Shown: positions 36,566 through 45,921 of the stretch, piece after piece
Layout: every line of letters begins with the position of its first letter
How positions within the stretch are numbered: position 1 is the first letter of the stretch
Assembly (NCBI RefSeq): GCF_001645125.1
Contig: NZ_LXKA01000110.1
Location: 1 to 64,000 of the forward strand
DNA: 64,000 nt
DNA from: Paraburkholderia ginsengiterrae
Lineage (GTDB): Bacteria > Pseudomonadota > Gammaproteobacteria > Burkholderiales > Burkholderiaceae
Direction: 5' to 3'
The notes under the pieces: generated by a model
What the model was told of the DNA's origin: nothing
Seen by the model: the letters and a program-made list of their open reading frames with translations, nothing else
Databases searched by the model: none
Program-made: the position numbers and the translations under genes

Positions 36566-39500
36566 ATGACCGCTCGCCTGCCCATCGACGGCACGCCCGC
36601 TCTCGCCGACTACAAACTGTCCGACAACCTCACCGCGACGCGCGGCCGGATCTTCCTGACCGGCACGCAAGCGCTGGTGCGCCTCGCGCTGATGCAACGC
36701 GCCGCCGACCGCGCGCGCGGCATGAACACCGCCGGCTTCATCAGCGGCTATCGCGGCTCGCCGCTCGGCATGGTCGATCAGCAGTTGTGGAAAGCGAACA
36801 AACTGCTCGCGGCGAGTGATATTCGCTTCCTGCCCGCGATCAACGAAGAACTCGGCGGCACGGCCGTGCTCGGCACGCAGCGGGTGGAAGCGGACCCGGA
36901 GCGCACCGTCGAGGGCGTGTTCGCGATGTGGTACGGCAAAGGCCCGGGCGTGGATCGCGCGGGCGACGCGCTCAAGCATGGCAACGCGTACGGCTCGTCG
37001 GCGCATGGCGGCGTGCTGGTGGTCGCGGGCGACGACCACGGCTGCGTGTCGTCGTCGATGCCGCATCAGAGTGACTTTGCGATGATGGCCTGGCACATGC
37101 CGGTCGTGAATCCGTCGAACATTGCCGACATGCTCGAATTCGGCCTGTACGGTTGGGAGCTGTCGCGCTTCTCGGGCGCATGGGTCGGCTACAAGGCGAT
37201 TTCCGAAACGGTCGAATCGGGCTCGACAGTCGATCTCGACGCGCTGCGCACCGACTGGACGATGCCGCAGGACTTCGCGGCCCCGGCCGGCGGCCTGCAC
37301 AATCGCTGGCCTGATCTGCCGAGCCTGACGATCGAATCGCGCATGCACGCGAAACTCGACGCCGTGCGCCATTTCGCGCGCGTGAACAGCATCGACAAAT
37401 GGATCGCACCGAGTCCGCACGCGAACGTCGGGATCGTGACGTGCGGCAAGGCGCACCTGGACCTGATGGAAACGCTGCGCCGGCTCGATCTGACTGTTGC
37501 CGATCTGGACGCGGCCGGCGTGCGGATCTACAAGGTCGGCCTGTCTTTTCCGCTGGAAATGACGCGGATCGACGCCTTCGTCTCCGGCTTGTCCGAAGTG
37601 CTGGTGATCGAGGAGAAAGGCCCGGTCATCGAACAGCAGATCAAGGACTATCTGTACAACCGCACGCAAGGCACGCGGCCGATCGTGATCGGCAAGCACG
37701 CCGAAGACGGCACGCTGCTGCTGTCCTCGCTCGGCGAGCTGCGGCCCTCGCGCATTCTGCCGGTGTTTGCGAACTGGCTGGCAAAGCACAAGCCCGCGCT
37801 CGACCGGCGCGACCGCGTGGTCGATCTCGTCGCGCCGCAAATTCTCTCGAACGCCGCGGACAGCGTGAAGCGCACGCCCTATTTCTGCTCGGGCTGTCCG
37901 CACAACACCTCGACCAAAGTGCCGGAGGGATCGATCGCGCACGCGGGCATCGGCTGTCACTTCATGGCGTCGTGGATGGAGCGCGACACGACCGGTCTGA
38001 TCCAGATGGGCGGCGAAGGCGTGGACTGGGCATCGCATTCGATGTTCACGAAAACGCGCCACGTGTTCCAGAATCTCGGCGACGGCACTTACTTTCACTC
38101 GGGCATTCTCGCGATCCGCCAGGCAGTCGCCGCGAAAACCACCATCACGTACAAGATTCTCTATAACGATGCGGTGGCGATGACCGGCGGCCAGCCCGTG
38201 GACGGCAGCATTTCGGTGCCGCAGATCGCGCGCCAGGTGGAAGCCGAAGGCGTGTCACGCTTCGTCGTGGTCAGCGACGAACCGGAGAAGTACGACGGTC
38301 ATCACGATCTGTTTCCGAAGGGCACCACGTTCCACCATCGCGACGAAATGGACACCGTGCAGCGCGAGTTGCGCGACACCGACGGCGTGACTGTGCTGAT
38401 CTACGACCAGACCTGTGCCGCGGAAAAACGCCGCCGCCGGAAAAAAGGCGAATTCCCCGACCCGGACAAGCGTCTTTTCATCAACGAGGAAGTGTGCGAA
38501 GGCTGCGGCGATTGCGGCGTGCAGTCGAACTGCCTCTCGGTGGAGCCGGTTGAAACGGCCCTCGGCCGCAAGCGTCGCATCGACCAATCGTCGTGCAACA
38601 AAGACTACTCGTGCGTGAACGGCTTCTGCCCGAGCTTCGTCACGGTGGAAGGCGGCAAGCTGAAGAAAGCCGCGGGCGCGGCCTTCGATCCGCAAGCGCT
38701 CGCCGCGCGCGTCGACGCCTTGCCGATTCCGGCGACGCATCTCGACGCCGCGCCGTACGACATTCTGGTGACGGGCGTGGGCGGCACGGGCGTCGTGACG
38801 GTCGGCGCGTTGATCAGCATGGCAGCGCATCTGGAAGGCAAGAGCGCGTCCGTGCTCGACTTCATGGGCTTCGCGCAGAAGGGCGGCTCGGTGCTGTCGT
38901 TCGTGCGCTTCGCCGCGCGCGACGAGTGGCTCAATCAGGTGCGTATCGACACGCAACAGGCCGACGTGCTGCTCGCCTGCGACATGGTAGTCGGCGCAAG
39001 CGCCGATGCGCTGCAAACGGTGCGTCATGGCCGCACGCGTATTGTCGTGAACACGCATGCGATTCCGAACGCAACCTTCGTGCAGAACCCGGATGCCACG
39101 CTGCACGCCGACGCGCTGATCGACAAGATGCGCCACGCGGCCGGCGCGGAACGGATGTCGACGTGCGATGCCCAGGCGCTCGCCACGCGTTTTCTCGGCG
39201 ACACGATCGGCGCGAACATTCTGATGCTCGGTTATGCCTGGCAACTCGGCCTGGTGCCGGTGTCGTTCGGCGCGATGATGCGCGCGATCGAACTGAACAA
39301 CGTCGCGGTGCAGATGAACCAGTTGGCGTTCTCGATCGGCCGCCTCGCCGCCGAAGATCCGGCCGCGCTCGAATCGCTGTGGCAGGCACGGCATGCGGTG
39401 AAGCCGAGCGTGCGCGTCGATACGCTCGATGAGTTGATCGCGCATCGCGAGGGGCGTCTTCAGACGTACGGTGGCGCGAGCTACGTGAAGCGCTACCGCG

Positions 39501-40153
39501 CGCTGGTCGATGCGGCGCGCCACGCGGAGCGCGCAGTGGATGCACAGAGCGAACGCGTAACGCGCGCGGTGGCGACCACGTTCTATCGCCTGCTCGCGGT
39601 GAAGGACGAATACGAAGTGGCCCGCCTGCATACCGATGCCGCTTTCCGTGAAGCACTGGAAGCGCAATTCGAAGGCGTCGCCGGCAAGGACTTCGGCATC
39701 CGCTTCAACCTCGCGCCGCCGACGCTCGCGCGCCCGCAGCCCGGCAAGAATCCGGCGAAAAAGACCTTCGGGCAATGGATGTGGCCGGTGCTCGGCATAA
39801 TGGCGAGTTGGCGCGGCTTGCGCGGCACCATGCTCGATCCGTTCGGCCGCACTCTCGAGCGCAAGATGGAGCGCGAACTCGCGGGCGATTACGAAATCAC
39901 GATGCAGCGTGCGCTCGCGAAACTCAACGCGAACAATCTGGACGACGTAGCGAAGCTGGCTGACCTGCACGCGCGTGTGCGCGGCTACGGTCACGTGAAG
40001 CTGGCGAATCTGGCAGGCGTGAAGCGCGGCGAGCGCGATCTCGCTGCACGCCTGCAGATCGACGCGGCGACGGGTGCCGCGGTGACGAAGTCACTGGAAG
40101 AGGTGAAAGGCGCCGGGCAGTTGCGCGGTATTCCGGTGGTCGTGGCGAAGTAG
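36566..40153 (+). CDS. Indolepyruvate ferredoxin oxidoreductase-type fused enzyme
   Basis: The 1195-residue protein fuses the IorA-like and IorB-like parts of 2-oxoacid:ferredoxin oxidoreductases. The N-terminal pyrimidine-binding part begins FLTGTQALVRLALMQRAAD, and the TPP region includes FCSGCPHNTSTKVPEGS near 440 and GGEGVDWA. A cysteine-rich cluster region (CEGCGDCGVQSNC) is near 646-658. The gamma-type domain starts near 735 (GVGGTGVVTVGALIS, GFAQKGGSVLS). It should oxidatively decarboxylate aryl or branched 2-oxoacids to acyl-CoA using thiamine diphosphate and iron-sulfur clusters. AGAGGAGA precedes the ATG. It is a single-gene unit. Confidence 0.92.
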   Translation: MTARLPIDGTPALADYKLSDNLTATRGRIFLTGTQALVRLALMQRAADRARGMNTAGFISGYRGSPLGMVDQQLWKANKLLAASDIRFLPAINEELGGTAVLGTQRVEADPERTVEGVFAMWYGKGPGVDRAGDALKHGNAYGSSAHGGVLVVAGDDHGCVSSSMPHQSDFAMMAWHMPVVNPSNIADMLEFGLYGWELSRFSGAWVGYKAISETVESGSTVDLDALRTDWTMPQDFAAPAGGLHNRWPDLPSLTIESRMHAKLDAVRHFARVNSIDKWIAPSPHANVGIVTCGKAHLDLMETLRRLDLTVADLDAAGVRIYKVGLSFPLEMTRIDAFVSGLSEVLVIEEKGPVIEQQIKDYLYNRTQGTRPIVIGKHAEDGTLLLSSLGELRPSRILPVFANWLAKHKPALDRRDRVVDLVAPQILSNAADSVKRTPYFCSGCPHNTSTKVPEGSIAHAGIGCHFMASWMERDTTGLIQMGGEGVDWASHSMFTKTRHVFQNLGDGTYFHSGILAIRQAVAAKTTITYKILYNDAVAMTGGQPVDGSISVPQIARQVEAEGVSRFVVVSDEPEKYDGHHDLFPKGTTFHHRDEMDTVQRELRDTDGVTVLIYDQTCAAEKRRRRKKGEFPDPDKRLFINEEVCEGCGDCGVQSNCLSVEPVETALGRKRRIDQSSCNKDYSCVNGFCPSFVTVEGGKLKKAAGAAFDPQALAARVDALPIPATHLDAAPYDILVTGVGGTGVVTVGALISMAAHLEGKSASVLDFMGFAQKGGSVLSFVRFAARDEWLNQVRIDTQQADVLLACDMVVGASADALQTVRHGRTRIVVNTHAIPNATFVQNPDATLHADALIDKMRHAAGAERMSTCDAQALATRFLGDTIGANILMLGYAWQLGLVPVSFGAMMRAIELNNVAVQMNQLAFSIGRLAAEDPAALESLWQARHAVKPSVRVDTLDELIAHREGRLQTYGGASYVKRYRALVDAARHAERAVDAQSERVTRAVATTFYRLLAVKDEYEVARLHTDAAFREALEAQFEGVAGKDFGIRFNLAPPTLARPQPGKNPAKKTFGQWMWPVLGIMASWRGLRGTMLDPFGRTLERKMERELAGDYEITMQRALAKLNANNLDDVAKLADLHARVRGYGHVKLANLAGVKRGERDLAARLQIDAATGAAVTKSLEEVKGAGQLRGIPVVVAK

Positions 40154-40186
40154 TGCTTTCGCACGCGTAGGTGTTGGACGTCGTGA

Positions 40187-40226
40187 AAAAATGCCGCTTC
40201 AGGTGTGTTCCTGAAGCGGCATTTTT
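40187..40226. terminator. Bidirectional rho-independent terminator
   Basis: A perfect 17-bp stem (40187-40203 and 40210-40226) with core ATGCCGCTTCAGG and a 6-nt loop is flanked by A and T runs on each side. It separates the convergent oxidoreductase and cutC genes and can serve both. Confidence 0.9.
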
Positions 40227-40266
40227 CTTCGTCCGGCGATTCAGTTATGTGGCGCCTGGTTTGCGT

Positions 40267-40965
40267 TCACCGGTTTGCGTCCAGTAACGCTCTGACCTGC
40301 GCGACCTTGTCCGCATCGACGGGTGCGAGGCCTTGGCTGCCTACCCGAACGCCCGAGCCGAAGTGCACAGCCTGGACTTGCGTCCTGCTCACAAAACCGG
40401 AAACGGCATCGACCGTCAACCCCGCGCCGGCCAGCACCGTGCAATGCGAGCCGGCCGCCTGCCGCACCAGTTCGCGAATCGTCGCTTCGGCGTTCAGCAC
40501 CGACGGTTGCCCACCCGAGGTCAGCACATTCATCACTGCCTCGAAACCGAGCAGCACGTCGAGCGAGGCATGCAGATCGCGCGCTTCGTCGAACGCGCGA
40601 TGGAAAGTGATGGCGAGACCGTCGGCCGCATCGATTACGCGCGCGAGACCGTCGCGGTCGATCTCGCCCTCGCCGTCCAGCATGCCGATCACGACGCCAT
40701 GCGCGCCCGCCGCCTTGACCGCGCGCACGTCGCGCAGCATCACCGCGTAGTCGTCGGCGTCGTACACGAACGAACGGCTATGCGGCCGCACAATCACGTT
40801 CACGGGAATAGTCACCGCTGCCACCACCGCCTCGATCAGGCCGAGGCTCGGCGTCAGGCCGCCCTCACCCATCGCGGTGACGAGTTCGAGACGGTCGGCT
40901 CCCGCACGCGCCGCAAGGCGCGCGTCGGCAACGGTCGTGGCAATGACTTCGAGAAGAACGGACAT
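40267..40965 (-). CDS. cutC: CutC-family protein
   Basis: This 232-residue TIM-barrel protein of PF03932 begins LLEVIATTVADARLAARAGADRLEL. It contains the family segments GEGGLTPS, NVIVRPHSRSFVYD, GVVIGMLDGEGEID, TFHRAFDE and LTSGGQPSV. The historical role in copper homeostasis is disputed and no metal site is evident. The start at 40965 is chosen to match the family, without a clear binding site. It is 35 bp downstream of the EAL gene on the same strand and may be co-transcribed. Confidence 0.9.
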   Translation of the reverse strand: MSVLLEVIATTVADARLAARAGADRLELVTAMGEGGLTPSLGLIEAVVAAVTIPVNVIVRPHSRSFVYDADDYAVMLRDVRAVKAAGAHGVVIGMLDGEGEIDRDGLARVIDAADGLAITFHRAFDEARDLHASLDVLLGFEAVMNVLTSGGQPSVLNAEATIRELVRQAAGSHCTVLAGAGLTVDAVSGFVSRTQVQAVHFGSGVRVGSQGLAPVDADKVAQVRALLDANR

Positions 40966-41000
40966 AAGCGCGGCTGAGAGTCGTTGAAAACGACATGATC

Positions 41001-42278
41001 TCAGAACGGCTCTTCCTCCACCCAGTCGATATCGCCGCACAGCACGCAGGTCTGCTCACCGACCCGCGTCGCCACGGAAAGCGTCACGCACGGCAGCGCC
41101 TCGTTGATCGACAGATACGGACGCGTCACGTGCACGCGCTCCGGCGCATTGATCGCATCGCGGAAATACGGACGGCGCAGCCAGTTCGCCCCTTGCGCGT
41201 CGGCAAGCGGCAGGAAGCGCGTCTCATGCGCGGCGCGATCGGCCCGCAGCACGACGTTGCGGCCCGCCTGCTTGCCCTTGGCATCGAGTAGGAAGCAGCG
41301 CGCGGCATGGTCGAGCGCGAGAAAATTCCAGCAGACCTCCTCGAGCGGCTCGCCGGCCGCCAGCCGCTCCGCCGCGCGCTCGAACGCGCGCAAATACGGC
41401 GCGAGACGGCTGGCATTGCGGCGCTCGCGCGCCTCGGTCTGATCGCGATAGCGTTCGGTGAGTTCGCTGATGCAGGCCGCCGCCTGCGCTGCATCGGCCG
41501 CGCCGGGATTCGGGCGGCCGAAGAAAAAGCCCTGCACGAAGTCGGCGTTGCAGGCGAGCGCCATCTGCGCTTCATGCTCCGTTTCCACTCCTTCGATCAG
41601 CACCAGCTTGCCCGCCTCGTGCAGCAACGCGACGAGTCCCGGCAGAATCGTCGCCATGTCGGCGCGATGCGCGGCGTGCGAGAGCATGATGCGGTCGAGC
41701 TTCACGATGTCCGGATTCAATTGCCAGATCCGTTCGACGTTCGAATGTCCCGCACCGAAATCGTCGAGGGCGATCAGGAAGCCGCGCTCGCGGAACTGGC
41801 GCACCGCGTCGGCGAGACGTTCGAGGTCGTCGGCGCGCTGCTCGAGCACTTCGAGCACGATGCGCCGCGGCGGCAGATCGAGCCGCTTCAGCGTGGCCAG
41901 CAACGCGGCCGAGAGATACGGATCGGTCAGCGCACCGGGATGCACGTTCAGGAACAGCCACTCGCGCTCGGCGCCGAGCACGTTGAAATTCTCGAGATGC
42001 AGGGTCTGCGCGAGCCGGTCGACGTGCAGCACGTCGCCGACGCGCGCCGCGTCGCCGAACACGTCGAGCGGCGACACGGGCCGGTCGAGCGCGTCGTGCG
42101 CGCGCAGCAGCCCCTCGTAGCCGACCGCCCGCATGTGCGACAGGCTGAAAATCGGTTGAAACACGCTCGTCAGCGTCAGCTCGCCATGCTGCACTGAGAA
42201 ACGTTCGAGCCCCGACGTCACCTCCACGTCGAAGCCATGCGGCGCGGCGGCCGTCCTTTCCTGTTGCGCAATCGTCAT
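41001..42278 (-). CDS. EAL-domain c-di-GMP phosphodiesterase
   Basis: The 425-residue protein has an EAL domain at about 35-275. The signature reads EGL at E54, with NVHPGAL, LEVLEQRADD, ALDDFGAGHSN, VKLDR, IEGVE and VQGFFFGRP all present, so hydrolysis of c-di-GMP is expected. The C-terminal 150 residues contain a soluble domain ending ...VCGDIDW-like (CVLCGDIDW), which resembles sensory regions of other EAL proteins but which I cannot name. No transmembrane segment is seen. It is divergent from the antiporter gene; 42279-42677 is gene-free with no clear promoter. Confidence 0.88.
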   Translation of the reverse strand: MTIAQQERTAAAPHGFDVEVTSGLERFSVQHGELTLTSVFQPIFSLSHMRAVGYEGLLRAHDALDRPVSPLDVFGDAARVGDVLHVDRLAQTLHLENFNVLGAEREWLFLNVHPGALTDPYLSAALLATLKRLDLPPRRIVLEVLEQRADDLERLADAVRQFRERGFLIALDDFGAGHSNVERIWQLNPDIVKLDRIMLSHAAHRADMATILPGLVALLHEAGKLVLIEGVETEHEAQMALACNADFVQGFFFGRPNPGAADAAQAAACISELTERYRDQTEARERRNASRLAPYLRAFERAAERLAAGEPLEEVCWNFLALDHAARCFLLDAKGKQAGRNVVLRADRAAHETRFLPLADAQGANWLRRPYFRDAINAPERVHVTRPYLSINEALPCVTLSVATRVGEQTCVLCGDIDWVEEEPF

Positions 42279-42677
42279 GCCATCCTCTTACGCCAGAGAG
42301 CCGGGCCGGTCCGAACGCGGGCGCGAACAACCTCGGCACCATCTCCCAAATGTGCGTCATCGGAATGGCTTAAGCAAGCTCCATGCGCACGCTGGCGCAC
42401 GTACGATTGAAATTCGCATGAAAGCGTGCACCGGTGGACCGGCCGATGCGCTGTGCGTGGGCGTGGGACGCACCAGCAAGGTGCATCGCAGGTATGGCGC
42501 GTTCACTTGCCGTGGTTCGTCCCGTTGCGCGCCGTCGTGCCAGGCCGGCGGCGGTGCGGCGCATCATCGGGCTAAACTCGGCGGGCTACACTTCGCCATG
42601 GCGCGTCGTGAACGCTACGCGGCGCCAACGTCGGCCGCCACCAAAGAAGCCACCGTCATATCCCCAGAAACAGACCG

Positions 42678-44333
42678 ATGGACATTGTCTTTACCGTATT
42701 GATCCTGTTGCTCGCCGTCGCCGCATCCGGCGTCGTCGTCCGTTTGCTTCCGGTCGCGCTGCCGCTGCCGCTCGTGCAGATCGCGATCGGCGCGATGCTC
42801 GCGTGGCCGAGACTCGGTCTGCACGTCACCTTCGATCCGGAGATTTTCATGCTGCTGTTCGTTCCGCCGCTGCTGTTCGCGGACGGATGGCGCATTCCCA
42901 AGCGTGAGTTCTTCATGGCGCGCCGCTCGATCCTGATGCTCGCGCTCGGACTGGTTTTCATGACGGTGCTAGTGGTCGGCTACTTCGTGCATGCGCTGGT
43001 GCCGTCGATCTCGCTGCCGGTTGCGTTCGCGCCCGCCGCGGTGCTGTCGCCGACCGATGCGGTGGCACTCACCGGCATCGCGGGCAAGGGCAGGATCCCT
43101 GGGCAGCTCATGCACATTCTCGAAGGCGAGGCGCTGATGAACGACGCGTCGGGCCTCGTCGCGTTGAAGTTCGCGATTGCCGCGGCACTGACCGGCGTGT
43201 TTTCGCTGCGCGACGCGTCGATCAGTTTCGTGATTATCGCCGTGGGCGGGCTCGCGACGGGCGCGGCGGTGAGTTGGCTGTTCAGCTTCGTGTCGGCGCG
43301 TTTTCTGAATCTCACGCAAGAAGGCGATCCGGCGCCCGGCGTGGTGATGACGCTGCTGATTCCGTTCGCCGCTTATCTGATCGCCGAGCGCTTCGAGCTG
43401 TCCGGCATTCTGGCTGCGGTCGCGGCCGGCATGATGATGAACTACGCGGCGATTGCGACCGTCGGGCCGGTGTCGTCGCGGGTGCGGGCCAACAGCACGT
43501 GGACCATGATCGAGTTCGTCTTCAACGGCATGGTGTTCATTCTGCTCGGGCTGCAATTTCCGCACATTCTCGGCCGCGCATTGCTCGACGCGCACGAAAC
43601 CAGCGACGCGCAGGTAGGGCTGCTGATCGGCTATATCGCCGCGGTAGGCGCGGCGCTCTACGCGATGCGTTTCGTGTGGGTGTGGCTGCTGCGCTGGTTT
43701 GCGAGCCGTGGCGCCGCGAAGCGTGGCATGGCGAACGCCGTGCCGGGCTTGCGCACCGTGGCGGTGACAACGGTAGCGGGCGTGCGCGGCGCGCTGACGC
43801 TGGCGGGCGTGTTGTCGTTACCGGAAATCTTGCCTGGCGGCGTGCCGTTGCCGGGCCGCGATCTGGCGATTTTCATCGCCTCGGGCGTGATTCTGTTGTC
43901 GCTGCTGGTGGCGGTGGTGGCGTTACCGTTGTTGCTGAGCGGCTGGCGGCGTGGCAAGGATCCGCATGCCGCCGAGGAAGCGCTCGCCCGTACCTTGGCC
44001 GCGCAAGCCGCGATTCGCGCGGTCGACGACATGCACGACACCGAGTGCGCGAATCTGGATGAATCGGCTTCGGCCTACGCGGTCGATGTCACCGCGCGGG
44101 TGATGGATCTCTACCGGCGCCGCCTCGCCACGCTCGACGAAGAACGCGAACCCCGCGAGCTGGCGCGCCGCGCCGATGCGCTGGAGTTCAGAATGAAGCT
44201 GGCAGCCATGCGGGCTGAACGCAAGACACTGCTGGGGTTGCGCAGCAGTCAGGCCATCAACGACGAGACGTTGAACAAGCTGATGCGCGAAGTGGATCTG
44301 TCGGAAACGGCGCTGACCGCGCGCAGGAAATAG
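42678..44333 (+). CDS. CPA1-family Na+/H+ antiporter (NhaP/YjcE type)
   Basis: The 551-residue protein has about twelve transmembrane segments up to residue 420 and a cytoplasmic tail of about 130 residues. The ion-transport signatures are SPTDAVALTGI near 118-128 and EGEALMNDASGLV near 148-160, with the membrane acidic residues expected for CPA1 exchangers. It would exchange Na+ or K+ for protons in the inner membrane, maintaining pH and salt balance. It stands alone. The start at 42678 is an ATG with a weak binding site. Confidence 0.9.
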   Translation: MDIVFTVLILLLAVAASGVVVRLLPVALPLPLVQIAIGAMLAWPRLGLHVTFDPEIFMLLFVPPLLFADGWRIPKREFFMARRSILMLALGLVFMTVLVVGYFVHALVPSISLPVAFAPAAVLSPTDAVALTGIAGKGRIPGQLMHILEGEALMNDASGLVALKFAIAAALTGVFSLRDASISFVIIAVGGLATGAAVSWLFSFVSARFLNLTQEGDPAPGVVMTLLIPFAAYLIAERFELSGILAAVAAGMMMNYAAIATVGPVSSRVRANSTWTMIEFVFNGMVFILLGLQFPHILGRALLDAHETSDAQVGLLIGYIAAVGAALYAMRFVWVWLLRWFASRGAAKRGMANAVPGLRTVAVTTVAGVRGALTLAGVLSLPEILPGGVPLPGRDLAIFIASGVILLSLLVAVVALPLLLSGWRRGKDPHAAEEALARTLAAQAAIRAVDDMHDTECANLDESASAYAVDVTARVMDLYRRRLATLDEEREPRELARRADALEFRMKLAAMRAERKTLLGLRSSQAINDETLNKLMREVDLSETALTARRK

Positions 44334-44390
44334 CGCGGTTTGGATAGCGTGCTCAGGCTACCGGTGCGGACTAAGGTGCGGACTCAGGCG

Positions 44391-44408
44391 CCGCCGGCGA
44401 ACCGGCGG
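44391..44408. terminator. GC-rich hairpin between convergent genes
   Basis: CCGCCGG (44391-44397), loop CGAA, CCGGCGG (44402-44408) lies between the antiporter and NCS2 permease stop codons. There is no U tract, so it may pause or help termination rather than act alone. Confidence 0.35.
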
Positions 44409-44436
44409 TAACAGGTCATTCAGCAAGGGAGGTGAA

Positions 44437-45744
44437 TCAGGCCACGGCCCCCTGGGCCGGCTTCCGCCTCAGAAGCGCGTACAGAATGATCGCGCCGAAC
44501 GTCGCGGTACCGATACCGCCGAGGCCAAAACCGCCCAGCTTCAACGAAAAGTCCCCGGCGCCGAGCACGAGAGTCACGGCCGCCACGATCAGGTTCCGGT
44601 TGTCGGAGAAGTCCACCTTGTTGACCACCCAGATGCGCGCGCCGGTCACGGCGATCAGCCCGAACACGACGATCGACACGCCGCCCAGCACCGGCCCCGG
44701 AATGGTCTGGATCACCGCGCCGAACTTCGGCGAAAAACCCAGCACCAGTGCGATCAGCGCCGCGATCACGAACACCAGCGTCGAATAGATTTTGGTGACC
44801 GCCATCACGCCGATGTTCTCGGCATACGTCGTCACGCCGGTGCCGCCCGCAAAACCGGACACGATCGTGGCGAGGCCGTCGCCGAGAAACGCGCGGCCGA
44901 CGTAGCGGTCGAGGTTCTGCCCGGTCATCGCGCTCACCGCCTTGATATGCCCGAGATTCTCGGCCACCAGAATCACTGCGATCGGCGCGAGCAAAGTCAT
45001 GGCCTGGAAGTTGAACACCGGCGCCGTGAAGTGCGGCATGCCGAACCACGCGGCGTTCGCGACAATCGAAAAATCGATCGGCTTGCCCATCCCCATGCCG
45101 TTCGTGACGATGGCGTAAATCACATACGCCATCAGCAGGCCGACCAGGATCAGCAGACGCTGCAGCATGCCGTGCGCGAACACCGCCACTGCGCCCACGC
45201 ACAGCACGGTGATCAAGGCCATCCACGAATCGAAGTTGCTGCCGCTCACGCCGTGCACCGCGATCGGCGCGAGATTCAAACCGATCACGCAGACGATCGC
45301 GCCGGTCACCACCGGCGGCATCAGCGTCTCGATCCATGTGGTGCCCACCGCCGAAACGATCAGGCCGACGATCGCGTACACCACGCCGCACGCGATGATC
45401 CCGCCCAGCGCCACCGGAATGTTCAGATTCGGACCATGCCCGCCGTACCCCGTCACCGCGATCACGAGACCGATGAACGCGAAGCTCGACCCGAGATAGC
45501 TCGGCACGCGGCCGCCCACCAGCACGAAGAACAGCAATGTGCCGATGCCCGACATGAAGATGCACAGGTTCGGATCGAAGCCCATCAGCAGCGGCGCGAG
45601 CACAGTCGAGCCGAACATCGCGACCACGTGCTGCACGCCCATGGCGAACATCTGCGGCCAGGCGAGCCGCTCGTCGGTGCCGACCACGCGGCCTTCGGCG
45701 CCGGCTGACTGGGGGCGCCAGCGGGGGAAATAGGAATCGGCCAT
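44437..45744 (-). CDS. NCS2-family uracil/xanthine permease (UraA-like)
   Basis: This 435-residue permease with about fourteen membrane spans is of the nucleobase-ascorbate transporter family. Recognisable segments are MFGSTVLAPLLMGFDPNL near 35-55, the SSFAFIGLV region near 85, and PIAVILVAENLGHIKA near 240-260, which corresponds to the substrate-site glutamate region of UraA. It should import uracil or another nucleobase with protons. The N-terminus is cytoplasmic and short. No pyrimidine or purine enzyme is adjacent, so the substrate is not fixed. Confidence 0.9.
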   Translation of the reverse strand: MADSYFPRWRPQSAGAEGRVVGTDERLAWPQMFAMGVQHVVAMFGSTVLAPLLMGFDPNLCIFMSGIGTLLFFVLVGGRVPSYLGSSFAFIGLVIAVTGYGGHGPNLNIPVALGGIIACGVVYAIVGLIVSAVGTTWIETLMPPVVTGAIVCVIGLNLAPIAVHGVSGSNFDSWMALITVLCVGAVAVFAHGMLQRLLILVGLLMAYVIYAIVTNGMGMGKPIDFSIVANAAWFGMPHFTAPVFNFQAMTLLAPIAVILVAENLGHIKAVSAMTGQNLDRYVGRAFLGDGLATIVSGFAGGTGVTTYAENIGVMAVTKIYSTLVFVIAALIALVLGFSPKFGAVIQTIPGPVLGGVSIVVFGLIAVTGARIWVVNKVDFSDNRNLIVAAVTLVLGAGDFSLKLGGFGLGGIGTATFGAIILYALLRRKPAQGAVA

Positions 45745-45921
45745 GGCGGGGGTTCTCCTCTGTTCGGCGCTTGGTGTGGTGGAAGGCGCCGGAGTCCGGC
45801 GCCGTCAGGAATTACGCGCGAGTGTACGGAGTGCCATTGGGCCTGGCAAGCGCCACGCAAAGCGCGTGGCCGAGGGCTGGCGAGGACATGGCGAACCCGC
45901 CCCCGCTGGTGCGCAACGCGC

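Noticed and set aside
36560-39994. Two long minus-strand ORFs (512 and 579 codons) opposite the indolepyruvate oxidoreductase gene
   Set aside because: They are His/Arg/Ala-rich shadows of the opposite strand; the plus-strand gene is unambiguous.
44420-45565. Overlapping 381-codon minus-strand frame within the NCS2 permease gene
   Set aside because: Its Arg/Gly/Asp-rich composition is a frame-shifted reading of the permease.
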